The notes below the pieces were generated by a model that did not search any database, was not told the DNA's origin, and saw nothing but the letters and a program-made list of their open reading frames with translations. From Bacillota bacterium (GTDB lineage Bacteria; Bacillota; UBA4882; UBA8346), in assembly GCA_023392595.1 (NCBI GenBank), contig JAEVYU010000021.1, forward strand, positions 4,620 through 68,619: DNA of 64,000 nucleotides, given 5' to 3'. Positions within the stretch are counted from its first letter, which is position 1. The number at the start of each line of letters is the position of its first letter. Position numbers and translations under genes: made by a program. Shown piece by piece: positions 20,601-27,327 of this stretch.

Positions 20601-22260
20601 TTTGGGCCCATTTTAGAGAATCTTGATGGGGATAGACTTTAAAAAATTCGAAAAATTCCTGGATTGCTTGTTGAAAGTATGGTGCGGCCTCAAAACGGTA
20701 GCCGGTTTTCAGGGCGGCTTCCCCCATGGCGGCATGAGCCATCGCCGATTCGATCGGGTATGCGCCGCCATTCCAGTATTGGAGCGCATCATTTAAAAAT
20801 TTGACACATGCTCCATAGGAGGCCTCGGTCGGTTCGGCATCGATTAAGCGAAGATTTAATAAACCGCAGTTTTGATTGATTCGGGCTAAAATTTCCGGTT
20901 CGCCGTCACTCATATTGGCGGCATTGACAAACTCATTCAAGGCGGTCCGAATTTCCGTCGCCGAAGTTGTAACTTTATCGCTTCCTGTATCGGAAAGGGG
21001 TGCTGACAGGCGAAGCCCCAAATTTAAATTAGCAATTTGACCGTATTGACCGGCCCCAACCCCTTGGAACGCTTCGACCGCTTGTTGAAACAGAGTGATT
21101 TCGTTTCCCGAATTTTCCGGGGTGGGCGAAGCTAACCTTTGCTGGAACTCAACGATTCCCAGGTTGTTTTGGATCATCCCGAATTCGAGAGGATGATTTT
21201 CCCTGGAGTATAGCTGGAGAGCGTTATGGAGGTGCTCTCCGGCTGCTTTTGCATGTTCGTTTGAACCTGAACTTAATAAAAGTTCGGTATAAATAGCGCC
21301 GATTTCCTTTGATATCAAAGCCCTTTTTACCTGGTCCCCGGTGGATTCCAGTTGATCCAGGTTGATTTCCAAAGCCAAATGGAGCAGGACTTGCTTTTGA
21401 TGAAGATCCTGCAGTTTATGGCGGGCCTGAAAAATGGCCAATGAAGCCAGGAGTCTGGCAAATTCAAGGGGAACCGTAAAATGGTAATATCCGGCGGCCC
21501 TTTTGATTGAAGGGTACACCGTCTGGAGACTGGCGATTTGCTGATATTCGGAATCCTCAAACAGAGTATTATAATAATCCCCAAAAATTCCAAAGTTGCT
21601 CAGAAATTCTTCGATATATTCCTGAGGGATCTGGGGTAACAGCCGGTTTTTTAAAGCCTCCAGGACGCCATTACTCGTTGTCCGAAAAGCTTTTTGAACA
21701 ATGGGAGCCAGTTGCGGAGGTTGCTCCGGTTCCTTGGGGTCGATGATTCCCAGAAAATCGATATTGAATAAGGGCAATAGGGAAGAAAGGTCGATCAGAG
21801 GGTCCGCGAAATCATGATGAAAAACTTTCGCGTCGAGCCCGGATTCGGAAACTGCTTTATACAACCCTTTAATCTCGGTTTGGGCGTTTTTGGATTGCAA
21901 TACAATAACCGATTTGCCCAGACCTTTTAATAGCCCGTATTTATAAAGGAGGTTCGGGGTAAGTCCGTCCAATAAAACGATGGAAAAAAGGCTGTGCTGG
22001 AAGTCAAATTGTTCCCAGGGCGCTTCTGGATTTTGATTGCCGCGATTTTTCCAATAGGTGGGTGAAAATCCCCGCTTTCTTAATTCGGCTTCCAGTTTTG
22101 CCAGGATTGTTGATTGTTCCGTACCCGGCTTGGCTTCGGAACAAAGGATTAAACATGGGAAATATTGAAAAAGCGTAATCGGGCCCAGGGATCGATCGAA
22201 AATGCGCGCTGGGGTAAGGTCATCTGGTTGGTTGGAATTTGTGAACTTTTCAATTGGCAT
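11680..22260 (-). CDS. Giant 3526-residue TPR protein with N-terminal TIR/nucleotide-binding-like domain
   Basis: A single uninterrupted 10.6-kb reading frame. Residues about 31-165 carry the alpha/beta domain shared with the downstream TPR protein (VLLDGLTPNLLYKYG at 95-109, KSVIVLQSKNAQ at 116-127). Residues about 190-260 are an unassigned linker. From about 280 to the end the protein is essentially all TPR, with a period near 50 residues, so I estimate over 60 units from length. Units look like KAI-AYQEALKVYT-E--P-EYA-IQ-NLG--Y--LAE-E----NY. This predicts a very long soluble superhelix; I see no membrane segment or signal peptide. GAGGAA lies 6 bp before the ATG. The ATPase gene is 58 bp upstream and the second TPR gene 11 bp downstream. 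A scaffold or sensor role is inferred, not shown. Confidence 0.9.
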   Translation of the reverse strand: MPIEKFTNSNQPDDLTPARIFDRSLGPITLFQYFPCLILCSEAKPGTEQSTILAKLEAELRKRGFSPTYWKNRGNQNPEAPWEQFDFQHSLFSIVLLDGLTPNLLYKYGLLKGLGKSVIVLQSKNAQTEIKGLYKAVSESGLDAKVFHHDFADPLIDLSSLLPLFNIDFLGIIDPKEPEQPPQLAPIVQKAFRTTSNGVLEALKNRLLPQIPQEYIEEFLSNFGIFGDYYNTLFEDSEYQQIASLQTVYPSIKRAAGYYHFTVPLEFARLLASLAIFQARHKLQDLHQKQVLLHLALEINLDQLESTGDQVKRALISKEIGAIYTELLLSSGSNEHAKAAGEHLHNALQLYSRENHPLEFGMIQNNLGIVEFQQRLASPTPENSGNEITLFQQAVEAFQGVGAGQYGQIANLNLGLRLSAPLSDTGSDKVTTSATEIRTALNEFVNAANMSDGEPEILARINQNCGLLNLRLIDAEPTEASYGACVKFLNDALQYWNGGAYPIESAMAHAAMGEAALKTGYRFEAAPYFQQAIQEFFEFFKVYPHQDSLKWAQIERNLGDAYLSLAEFEKKAAHSHSAISFYLEALDYFNIQQFPADFFRLHSQLAGIYHFLAEAENSASDYQHAIASWNEVLKGIPGEEGETHTQINLKIAQTYHKLATMENFLENTRQANEVYHKVTQFLEIHHGTENQKPLYQEALWGLGNTAFELAPHEETLKNYHQALEAFEASLHSGPTPNELQLQYRIGDIGWNLARLEKHPLPFCEKGTDAYEIFLTHNPSVKNTELFAFIQTRLGDLYAIAADYEEPNQNYQAGIDAYQNALQWLLAATADPGQERVISPETQNSEDDEPLADGTETLLPIDKIAAIHKKRGDLLLRIAALEKLAIHYKAAIADYDGALPYFTQTEFPREYAEIHRNRGTIFQKLTEIEGKTDTLHQAIPAYGEALKIYTLEETPAIFGSIQKELGTAYSSLFQFEQELEDCRKAIEAFQLALEAYPKEKEPLEYAAIQNLLGNALFNLAESTPEDSALSSSADIYNLAVAAFEEAAALYGDESLAQDFGAAQMNLGFAYANLARVRKDPDLYRKAIAVYEKILASGKLDKLSFDEAMIQFKMGEAFEKSAALTLTLTGTTEDLKKAIAAYQEALKVFKISSYPIYYAAAYKGIAGVYGILSAHQKEAAVFIKIFAAYQEVLRVYTSTTPLYAAIQQEMGDLYTQWATVENPLENYRHGAESYQESLTIWTQKNDFIQYKKIQRKLAATFVKIAEWKDPAHYYRKAVDSLQEALPDNADGENSIPYSSIQEELGDLFYQLARLEQDHHFLAQGILAYENASTSASVRYDVLRYTALQEKQGDCFSLAAEFEEPNSNYQKALQFYQNVLKNLDSSKFGPDYAKVLIKAGQTSENLATLENKPDLHHQAADYLLKSLPFTMEDFKRSADTYQQIGDIYFKLSPSLGLSHCRKALQMYEQSALLYGENNYIQELGLLQIKIGAIYQKLAEFEDSTANFQKAIEMFSNAGKILDQAAFPGQFTVIQYQLGNIHFTLAKTTDALDSYHNAMLCYETALPNLRTDAQSSEAYLTSLKNLGAINNHMLELTDLEEFLTKSITVFQELLHLISKEQSPLEYAEYHIIIAQNLSKQAAIHHSAAHYQSAILSFQAAMEIFSERRDPLKLALIQRSLADIYHQLAFLSNSPEHFKESIHWYQTTLPYYLDSEPEAVPRLYQRLGINFGKLFDITQESTFLKEGLTAFGQGIKHFEGLISTNTPGLPEDLLLAMHHQMGELYRKSAAEESTTKESHFQKAITHYELVIEKMRETGNTVYPLVFQSLGEVYLLLAESYHDQHDGALVVENCRAALKNLQEAWEIKPDPTVKYFCGRGLYLLAQYDEPLINFPKALISFGEALQFWTFEQHAVRWAEIQHRMGEIYFSFAKFADKVINYRHAMDSFQSALKIRTYEYLPLEYGKTQMELAGVYRELAGIEGSLTHYNLALEGYLEASRVFVSEIYPAQYIRCQCNLGEIHHLLAEHQSPEAHELTAIAAYQNALKILGNNPAKPGSGFCHFNLGNSYLKLATIDNSSEYSLKAISSYQSAQAAGISPQVLGDFHQNLGTAHRIAWESADNPQNKDQALYNLRLALAQYRKYELWVPFALTQHKIGQVFQKVALTTMKAEHWKNAIESFQDSLRVLSNQDQPEYNAVNFEKLGESYYGLAQWENPGINYTRAVDAYWDALKIWTRKRFPGDFSRVQQKLGLTNERLAELEEKDAHLSSALTAYREAIQAQSIEESPSFYADLQKRMGIILNTLGEEADALSNCQAAILSFEEALRVFSRENFPLDYAVVRHHLGNSHRILAKYENEIIHCQKAITYYEEAITLFDSMQDDLNSLDFAILQNNLGNAYLMLSDLKNTEEYSIKAVASFKSALKYYNPKTHPNECASLQGNIGKTLQHLAEINSELTVFREAAAAYQEALQVYTVQSFPNQFAITQWNLGRIYLHIAKLVAPSENYSRAVASLLAALNILRIKDLANATLVQYQLGIAYNALADFSDKDANCKLALQSLEEALKKKNFEQAPLQTVAILLEQGLALQKLAAVEEGKENYPQSISCFEKALSIIADEKQETLPERFKLQKALGDSYYALAALKPEVETLRKSSENYLNALEYFTFQNYPAEFGLIQKNLGAIFIRLAHYGNKLNNCKQAIKAFHEGLKIYTLEQHSKEHIAIMNDLGDAHRLLSETEDELANYQKAVESWKNVLESSPGEIDNSATPAVVRMKLAEGYHKFYQAKHLIDDSKQALFYFESALKIATQKRLDQEQLDILFKMGLLYVDLASAHSANPSAMQQNYKKAVQTFREIIKASSPQYMSKNYGDSQNVLGAIYLKMADNEKNTANLKLAIRCFEEALKVRNLDNNPRDYAETQVNLADAYFLSQNLDNHYPMAIQAYQEAADVYSEMKMISDYSPTLYKLGKAYRAHAETTLEPQFFQKAITCFEEFLSIGLVVEHSQDCADTKVEIGNLYLKIGHFQEPETNYPAAIGYYTSAAALFLQLKTTDRVWQTQCDLGEAYHQLARIRESIEDFKNAIHAYEDALKFLSKQENPQEYALVQKNLGEIYESLSSLGYETEHLEKAVHYYKESLTCLNDKDFYFHIIQQHLGEAYLRLADFNDTVNNCNKAIDALKKSLPSRNGKHSIQQSSIWNSMAHSYALLASESRDVGYWNKAITAYREALKNGTGEEENPKRSTIQMNLGKALFHMAEYEDRVDNCKLAIYVCQEALQGLASSVQDLECSQILSQLGNAYYILAVAESLKGDEPFSWAAYQEFVAASDLGKAPEWFTIAYSVPEKEPQSLAIIEEKRTNSLQAIESFQKAMEIYTYDKNSPDYALLMQTLGNAYQTCFEVDGNHDNLKNAIFSYQEALNFWTVENNPLIYVNSSKCLGNAYQKLARREDIETNAKKAIEIYEAALTICPFERFPLNYGIFYDHIKACCYLLAENENNVEIYKKIFEACEEALKVFTKHKFPKKYRLLRYEMDNLVNLLID

Positions 22261-22318
22261 CTTGGTTCCTCGATTAACCTTCTTTATGACTCAAAGGAAA
22301 CATCACTAGGATAGAAAT

Positions 22319-24349
22319 TTATACTTTCGGCCCCTTTGAGCCGGTGTGGTAGATCGCTTCCAGGCTTCGAACTAAAAGCCCAAATCCGTTACGGGTTACT
22401 TCAGGCAATTCTTGAATGGAGGCCATTTTCCGGATTTCCCCGCCGATCTCCCTGGCAAGGGCTGCCCGATCGAGTTGCAGACCAAGTTTGGTCAGGGAGT
22501 TCTGGACTCTGGGGATGATCGAATCGTTTTCCTGAAGGATTTGGATGGAAGCCCCCAGGATGGCAAGATGTTTTTCATAAATTTGGGTAATTTTGGCGAG
22601 AATATATTCATCCGGAAAACAATCTTCCAAATAGCATTGGTCATAAGCTTTTTGAAAACATTCTCCAAAAAGAACAAATTTAGAAGGTTCCTCGCCGTTG
22701 TGGAGAATCCAGTTTTGCTCAAAATTGCCGATGGTGCTTCTCTCATTCTTGTCCGAATTTAAGAGGGTGGCGACCGGGATGTTTTTACCTTGCATCAAAA
22801 TATGCAGGTGGATCCCGTCCAGATTCGCGGCGGTCGGGATGAGAAACAAGTTCTCAATAAATCCCGCCGATTCTGAACGTTCCCACAAATTTAGCAGCTC
22901 TTTTAGTAAAAAATAGGCATCCTGGGGTACGATAACATTGAGCGCTTCCGGGAGATAGCAAAGACCGCTCTTTATTTTTAAAGCCGCTTCCAATACCATT
23001 TTTTCCTCAAGTTTGCATTGGGTAATGTCGCGACAAACGATAGTCCCGGCGTCTTTTTCCGATAAAATCCGGACGTTTTCGGGTTGGTTTAAATTGAGCA
23101 ACATCGGCAGGTGAGTGGTATAGATTAAGGTATTGTTCTTTGAATATTCTTCCAACCTGTGGATTAAGTCCACCTGGGCCCCGGGATGCAAATGCAACCC
23201 GGGTTCATCCAATAAAACAACACAATTTTGAAAGGTACCCCGGCTTTCATTCATGAACATAATGTCAAAGGAAAAAAACCATTGAAATCCCCGGGAACGT
23301 TCCTCAAGCCGAATTAAAGCCGAATCGTTGTAATCCTTCACATAGGTATAAAAGAATCTCCCGTCGGAGTGGAATTGAACTTCATAATAGTCCTGTTGCC
23401 AGTGATTAGAAATGATTTTTGTAAAATTTGTCGATGCGTCGGCCAAATCATATTGGAGTTGGTCCCGCTCCATCGGATTGTCGGTTTTGATCAGGTTTTC
23501 AAGATCTAAATCGGCCAGACCCAAAATGGATAAAAAAGTCTTGTCCGTCTCAGTCAGTTGGTCCTGATCTCTGCGCTGTTTCAGCTGCAATAGATTGGCG
23601 CTGCCGGAGAAAACTTGATAATCGGACATATAAATAAAAATGGGAATATGTTTAAATATATAATCCTCGGATTTTTCAATAATGGTCATTGTTTCGGCCA
23701 GTTTTCGCGAAATAATCGACACCTGATTGGCATAACTGAAGATAAAGGCTTCTTCGTTTTTGGTTTCGGGCGCCGCGGGTTCCGAATGGACGACAGCCCG
23801 TAACTCCGTTACTTTGGCGCTGAACATTTGCACGATTTCGGAAAAACGGCCCTCGTAGGCGAACGTCCTGGCCTCTTCAATATATTCCAAGGCTTTTTGA
23901 CGGAAGGAATCACCCACCGGCTCTTGAAAGCTTGGGAAACTTGAGAAAATCTCTTCCAGTTCTTTGGGTTGATGTTTATCCGGGAAAAGCCCGACCGGAA
24001 AATCAACCGTCCATTTTCCGGAATAATCTTTGGTAACCAAATATTCCTTTTCGCGAACGGCTTGTCCGGTTAGATTTGATAACTCAACAAGCTCCTCATC
24101 GGTTAATTCAAAACGGGCCGAGCATACCACCTGCTGGTCGTTCCGTTCTTTTCTGCGGTTGCGGGGCCATTCGATCTCCAAAGAATAATCATCACTGTTT
24201 TGGGAGGGATGAAATTTATAGAGCGCTTTAAGAAGCGAGGTCTTGCCGGAGCCATTTTTACCGATTAACGCCGTTAATGAATTAATGTCGATCCAACCGG
24301 AATCAACAATGCATTTGTACATTTGAATGCGGAATGCTTTCAGACGCAT
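22319..24349 (-). CDS. OLD-like AAA ATPase (AAA_15/RecF-type) with degenerate TOPRIM-like C-terminus
   Basis: A 676-residue ABC-type ATPase of the OLD/RecF superfamily. It starts MRLKAFRIQMYKCI with Walker A GKNGSGKTS at residues 30-38. A long insertion rich in helices follows, then Walker B VVLLDEPGLHLHPG near residue 380 and an H-loop segment (YTTHLPMLL). The C-terminal part has the layout of an OLD TOPRIM nuclease. The expected acidic signatures are altered, though: NVIVPQDAY replaces a VEG-x-x-E-like motif and LLNSDKNE replaces the D-x-D region. It is probably an ATPase without OLD-type nuclease activity. AGGAGAT precedes the start by 8 bp. It is the first gene of the operon with both TPR proteins, which suggests a joint function. 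OLD-family ATPases are often part of anti-phage systems. Confidence 0.88.
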   Translation of the reverse strand: MRLKAFRIQMYKCIVDSGWIDINSLTALIGKNGSGKTSLLKALYKFHPSQNSDDYSLEIEWPRNRRKERNDQQVVCSARFELTDEELVELSNLTGQAVREKEYLVTKDYSGKWTVDFPVGLFPDKHQPKELEEIFSSFPSFQEPVGDSFRQKALEYIEEARTFAYEGRFSEIVQMFSAKVTELRAVVHSEPAAPETKNEEAFIFSYANQVSIISRKLAETMTIIEKSEDYIFKHIPIFIYMSDYQVFSGSANLLQLKQRRDQDQLTETDKTFLSILGLADLDLENLIKTDNPMERDQLQYDLADASTNFTKIISNHWQQDYYEVQFHSDGRFFYTYVKDYNDSALIRLEERSRGFQWFFSFDIMFMNESRGTFQNCVVLLDEPGLHLHPGAQVDLIHRLEEYSKNNTLIYTTHLPMLLNLNQPENVRILSEKDAGTIVCRDITQCKLEEKMVLEAALKIKSGLCYLPEALNVIVPQDAYFLLKELLNLWERSESAGFIENLFLIPTAANLDGIHLHILMQGKNIPVATLLNSDKNERSTIGNFEQNWILHNGEEPSKFVLFGECFQKAYDQCYLEDCFPDEYILAKITQIYEKHLAILGASIQILQENDSIIPRVQNSLTKLGLQLDRAALAREIGGEIRKMASIQELPEVTRNGFGLLVRSLEAIYHTGSKGPKV

Positions 24350-24759
24350 GAAGGATATCTCCTATCTTTTTTTAAAAATGGAAAATTTATAAAAAAGTGG
24401 CTTAAGTATTTATTAAAGACAAATTTTGAGGTTTAATGATACTTCTTTCCTTCTAAAATATTACCATATGAGTTATTTAAAAATCAATGAATAATATGAA
24501 AACCTTTGGAAATATGCTTGATGGGTAGTATATTTTTTTAGCGGAGATTTGTAAAAAATTAAGAAAAATTTAACATAAATCTCTTTGTTTATGGGGAGTT
24601 TTAGGGAAATGTGTCAATATTGTTAATTGTGGAAATATAGTAAAATTGAAACAGATGTTTTTTTCGGAGTTTTAATGGCGAACTTTGTATTCCGCCGGAA
24701 AACAAAAAAATTAGTTGGATTCATGAAGAACTTCGTGAATCCGGATAAAAGTTTTTAAT
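24350..24759 (-). promoter_or_regulatory. AT-rich 410-bp intergenic region upstream of the AAA-TPR operon
   Basis: This gap contains no convincing reading frame on either strand and is markedly AT-rich compared with its neighbours. It must hold the promoter of the ATPase-TPR operon on the minus strand. I could not pick a good -35/-10 pair. Its right end holds the deacetylase terminator hairpin. Confidence 0.4.
24706..24742 (-). terminator. Rho-independent terminator of the polysaccharide deacetylase gene
   Basis: A 12-bp stem pairs 24717-24728 (GGATTCATGAAG) with 24731-24742 (CTTCGTGAATCC), with one G-T wobble and a 2-nt loop. On the minus strand it lies 17 bp after the deacetylase stop and is followed within a few bases by a T-rich tract. 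Confidence 0.65.
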
Positions 24760-25578
24760 TTACGGTTTTCCCTCCGCCAGCATTTGGGAGATGGTTACAA
24801 AATGGTAGCCGTGGAGTTTGCCGTCATGGATGATTTCCGGCAATGCTTCATGGCTGCCCCGCAGATCTTCCTGCTTACTATCGGCCGCACAGTGCTGCAA
24901 GATGATATTGCCGCGGTTTAACTTCGGTACCACATTGGTCAGAATTTCCCTCTCTTTTAGACCTCTCCAGTCCAGAGAATCGATGGTCCATAAGATAATA
25001 TGATAGCCGAGTTTGCTGATTGTTTCCACGGATGCCGGATCTAAAGCGCCGTAGGGAGGACGGAAAATCATGGCCGGTTTACCGCCGAACCTGCGGATAA
25101 TTTGGTCATCCTGTCGTAACTGGTATTTTATTTTGTCGGCCGGCAATTCGCAAATTTTTAAATGCTGATAGCCATGATTGCCGATTTCATGGCCTTCCCG
25201 GATGATTCGCCGGAATACCTCCGGATATTTGACGACTTGAGTCCCCACTACGAAAAATGTGGCCTTTACATGGTGCTCTTTAAGAATATCCAATATTTTG
25301 GGGGTGTACTTAAGGTCGGGCCCGTCGTCGAAGGTCAAGGCCAAAGAGGTAATCTTGGGATTGCCCCGGCGGGTGATTGCTTTTGGGAAAAGCTTGACCA
25401 AATCGGGAGAAACCGGTTGCCTGCGGCTGTATTCGGGGCCATCGCTGACTTTGGGCTTGGGTAAAAGTGAAGGTTCACCGCCAAGGGTCTTGCCGGAAAA
25501 CCGGGCGACCCAAAATCCCGTGACAAAGCCGATCATTAAGAGTAAAACAGGCAGTCCCCACCGGAAAAATTTTTTCAA
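24760..25578 (-). CDS. Polysaccharide deacetylase (NodB/CE4 family), membrane-anchored
   Basis: The product hydrolyses N-acetyl groups from a cell-envelope glycan (peptidoglycan or another GlcNAc polymer). It has an N-terminal membrane anchor (FFRWGLPVLLLMIGFVTGFW) and a NodB domain from about residue 85. All CE4 motifs are present: TFDDGPD (catalytic and metal Asp), NHGYQH (metal His pair), RPPYG, IDSLDW and ILQHC. I chose the TTG at 25578, preceded by AAGGGG 8 bp upstream. A longer in-frame TTG at 25626 lacks a good ribosome site. It is monocistronic, with a terminator behind it. The substrate is unknown. Confidence 0.9.
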   Translation of the reverse strand: MKKFFRWGLPVLLLMIGFVTGFWVARFSGKTLGGEPSLLPKPKVSDGPEYSRRQPVSPDLVKLFPKAITRRGNPKITSLALTFDDGPDLKYTPKILDILKEHHVKATFFVVGTQVVKYPEVFRRIIREGHEIGNHGYQHLKICELPADKIKYQLRQDDQIIRRFGGKPAMIFRPPYGALDPASVETISKLGYHIILWTIDSLDWRGLKEREILTNVVPKLNRGNIILQHCAADSKQEDLRGSHEALPEIIHDGKLHGYHFVTISQMLAEGKP

Positions 25579-26217
25579 CTTTCTTTCCCCTTTATACCGA
25601 GTAGAATGTTTCCTTAGTGTTGTCAAAACACCCTTTGATTATCAATAGGGGAAAAGCATTCATTTGGGGCGAGTCTTTCAGCTTCCGCGCGAGGTAGTAT
25701 ACCCGGCAGATTGTTTTCCCGAAATAGGGTCTATTTACCCTATCCCTTCAAGGGAAGCAGCTGGAATTGAGGGCCAATAGGCCTTGTTGGACAGACTACG
25801 GAGCATAACACATAACGGCAAAGGCTCCTGAAAACCCAATCAGCCCTTTTTGGGGTCTCCGGGTTTGAGAATTACGCTAAGGGAGCATTGAAAATAAATT
25901 TTGGATAGGCGTCCGGGCCTCTCTTTATTCATCCAGGGTTTCTAGATGGTTTTCGATATCCATGTCCTTTCGGCTGGCAATTATAAGAGGCTTTCGGTGG
26001 CAGGACCGTGCGGCTTGAAAACAAGCCGAGTTTTTCTTCCATGAAAAGAGGCGGCGTTTTTCGGCGCCGTGTCTCAAATGGCGGAGTGAGGAGTTTGGGC
26101 GTAAAAGCATGAAAAAGCGTAAAGGGGTGAGTGCAACAATTATAGGCCTGTTTTGGTACAGACTACGGCCGCCTTTTAAAAGGAGAATGGCATAATAGGT
26201 CAAGGATATGTTTTTTC

Positions 26218-26406
26218 TAGCTCGAAGGGAGCTTTTTCTAGTTCAGAGCTAGCTTTTAGTAGCTCAGAGGGAGCTTTTTCCAGTTCAGAGCTAGCTTTTA
26301 GTAGCTCAGAGGGAGCTTTTTCTAGTTTAGAGCTAGCTTTTAGTAGCTCAGAGGGACCTTTTTCTAGTTCAGAGTTAGCTTTTTCTAGCTCGAAGGGAGC
26401 TTTTAG
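26218..26406. repeat. 21-bp tandem repeat (9 copies) in a 42-bp higher-order pattern
   Basis: Nine units of exactly 21 bp run from 26218 to 26406. Two variants largely alternate, TAGCTCAGAGGGAGCTTTTTC and TAGTTCAGAGCTAGCTTTTAG type, giving a 42-bp super-unit. Because 21 is a multiple of three, a minus-strand frame (26200-26496) stays open and encodes heptads such as SELEKAP and SELLKAS, a coiled-coil-like pattern. That frame has only a GTG start without a good ribosome site, so I list it as a repeat and not as a gene. Confidence 0.9.
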
Positions 26407-27263
26407 TAACGCCTTCGAAAAATTCCGGGTTCGTTCCTCTCCATGAAAGAAACATGTATATATTTTATACAACCCCCATTTGCCCCACTGCCCCACAACC
26501 CCGGATGCCGTCTTGGTTTCAAGAGTTGGCCTATGAGGGGGAAGATTTCTCTCTCATAGCCGGAGTTGTTTTTCGATTTCGGGACGGTCGAAGAGCAATT
26601 TTTTATAACGCCTTGCCCAAGGGTGTCCCTACGGCTTAAAGCCCAGCAGTGACTGGGTATATGGGTGATGTGGGGCAGAGGGGGTGTTGTAGAAAGATAT
26701 GTATATTTCTTTGTAATAATTGTTTCCGGATTTTTTAATATCATCAGGAATAATATTTTGAGGGACACGGATTGCGGGGCGATAGTTTGATTAAAATTGG
26801 GCCAACCCTCCAACTTGGCTTCCGCGAATCCAGAGGATTCGACCTGAAGGGAGGAACGAAAGCGGTTTAAGCATGTTCCTTTAAAGCTTCTTTCGGGGAA
26901 TATACCGGAAAACTGCTAATCTCAAATGGTGTTCACGCTAACCTAAGGCTGGATGGAGTAAGGATTTGGTGACCCAATGAAAACTTACAGATATGCAGTT
27001 CGTTTCTCCCCTCGAGGGAGAAAGATAGAATGAGGGTTGGCCCGAAAAATTGATCTCACCCACAAACTCCGGGATGCCGGGAGGCTCATGGGCATTGAAC
27101 TGTTGGATCATGGGATAACGGGAGAGAAGAGAATTATTGCTGCTAAGGAAAAAGGGTTTCGAAGAAGTGAAAAGGGTGAAGGGGAAAATGGTTCCACACC
27201 CGGACAGTCGTGAAGAAATTAACCTAATTTTAACCCCTATCACTTTCCATGAATGATCCATCT

Positions 27264-27292
27264 TTGCATAAAATAGTGGCACTTGGGATATT
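27264..27292 (+). promoter_or_regulatory. Possible sigma-A promoter of the beta-barrel gene
   Basis: TTGCAT (27264-27269) and GATATT (27287-27292) are spaced by 17 bp and lie about 35 bp before the start codon. This is a weak match, chosen by position. Confidence 0.3.
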
Positions 27293-27327
27293 ATAACAAG
27301 GAAAATTCAAAAAAAGGAGGATTGGTA

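Larger units (their letters stand above)
25627..27327. other. 1.7-kb repeat-rich intergenic region
   Basis: I see no reliable gene here. Open frames at 25925-26203 (-), 26403-26813 (-) and 26938-27282 (-) have unlikely amino-acid composition and no ribosome site. The tract holds a 21-bp minisatellite (26218-26406). It also has an imperfect repeat of ACAGACTACGG contexts (near 25790 and 26158) and short hairpins such as TTTCTCCC-CTCGA-GGGAGAAA near 27003. It reads like a graveyard of small palindromic repeats. A beta-barrel gene starts at its right edge. Confidence 0.5.

Noticed and set aside
22336..22762. Plus-strand frames opposite the ATPase gene
   Set aside because: They are shadows of a clearly coding minus-strand frame with intact motifs.
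25925..26203. 92-residue minus-strand frame as a gene
   Set aside because: Composition is rich in Arg, Ser and His with no family-like pattern, there is no ribosome site, and it lies in a repeat-rich tract.
26218..26406. Possible CRISPR array
   Set aside because: The units are contiguous 21-mers without unique spacers, so it is a tandem repeat.
26403..26813. 136-residue minus-strand frame as a gene
   Set aside because: Pro/His/Thr-rich translation and no ribosome site; it overlaps hairpin and repeat sequence.
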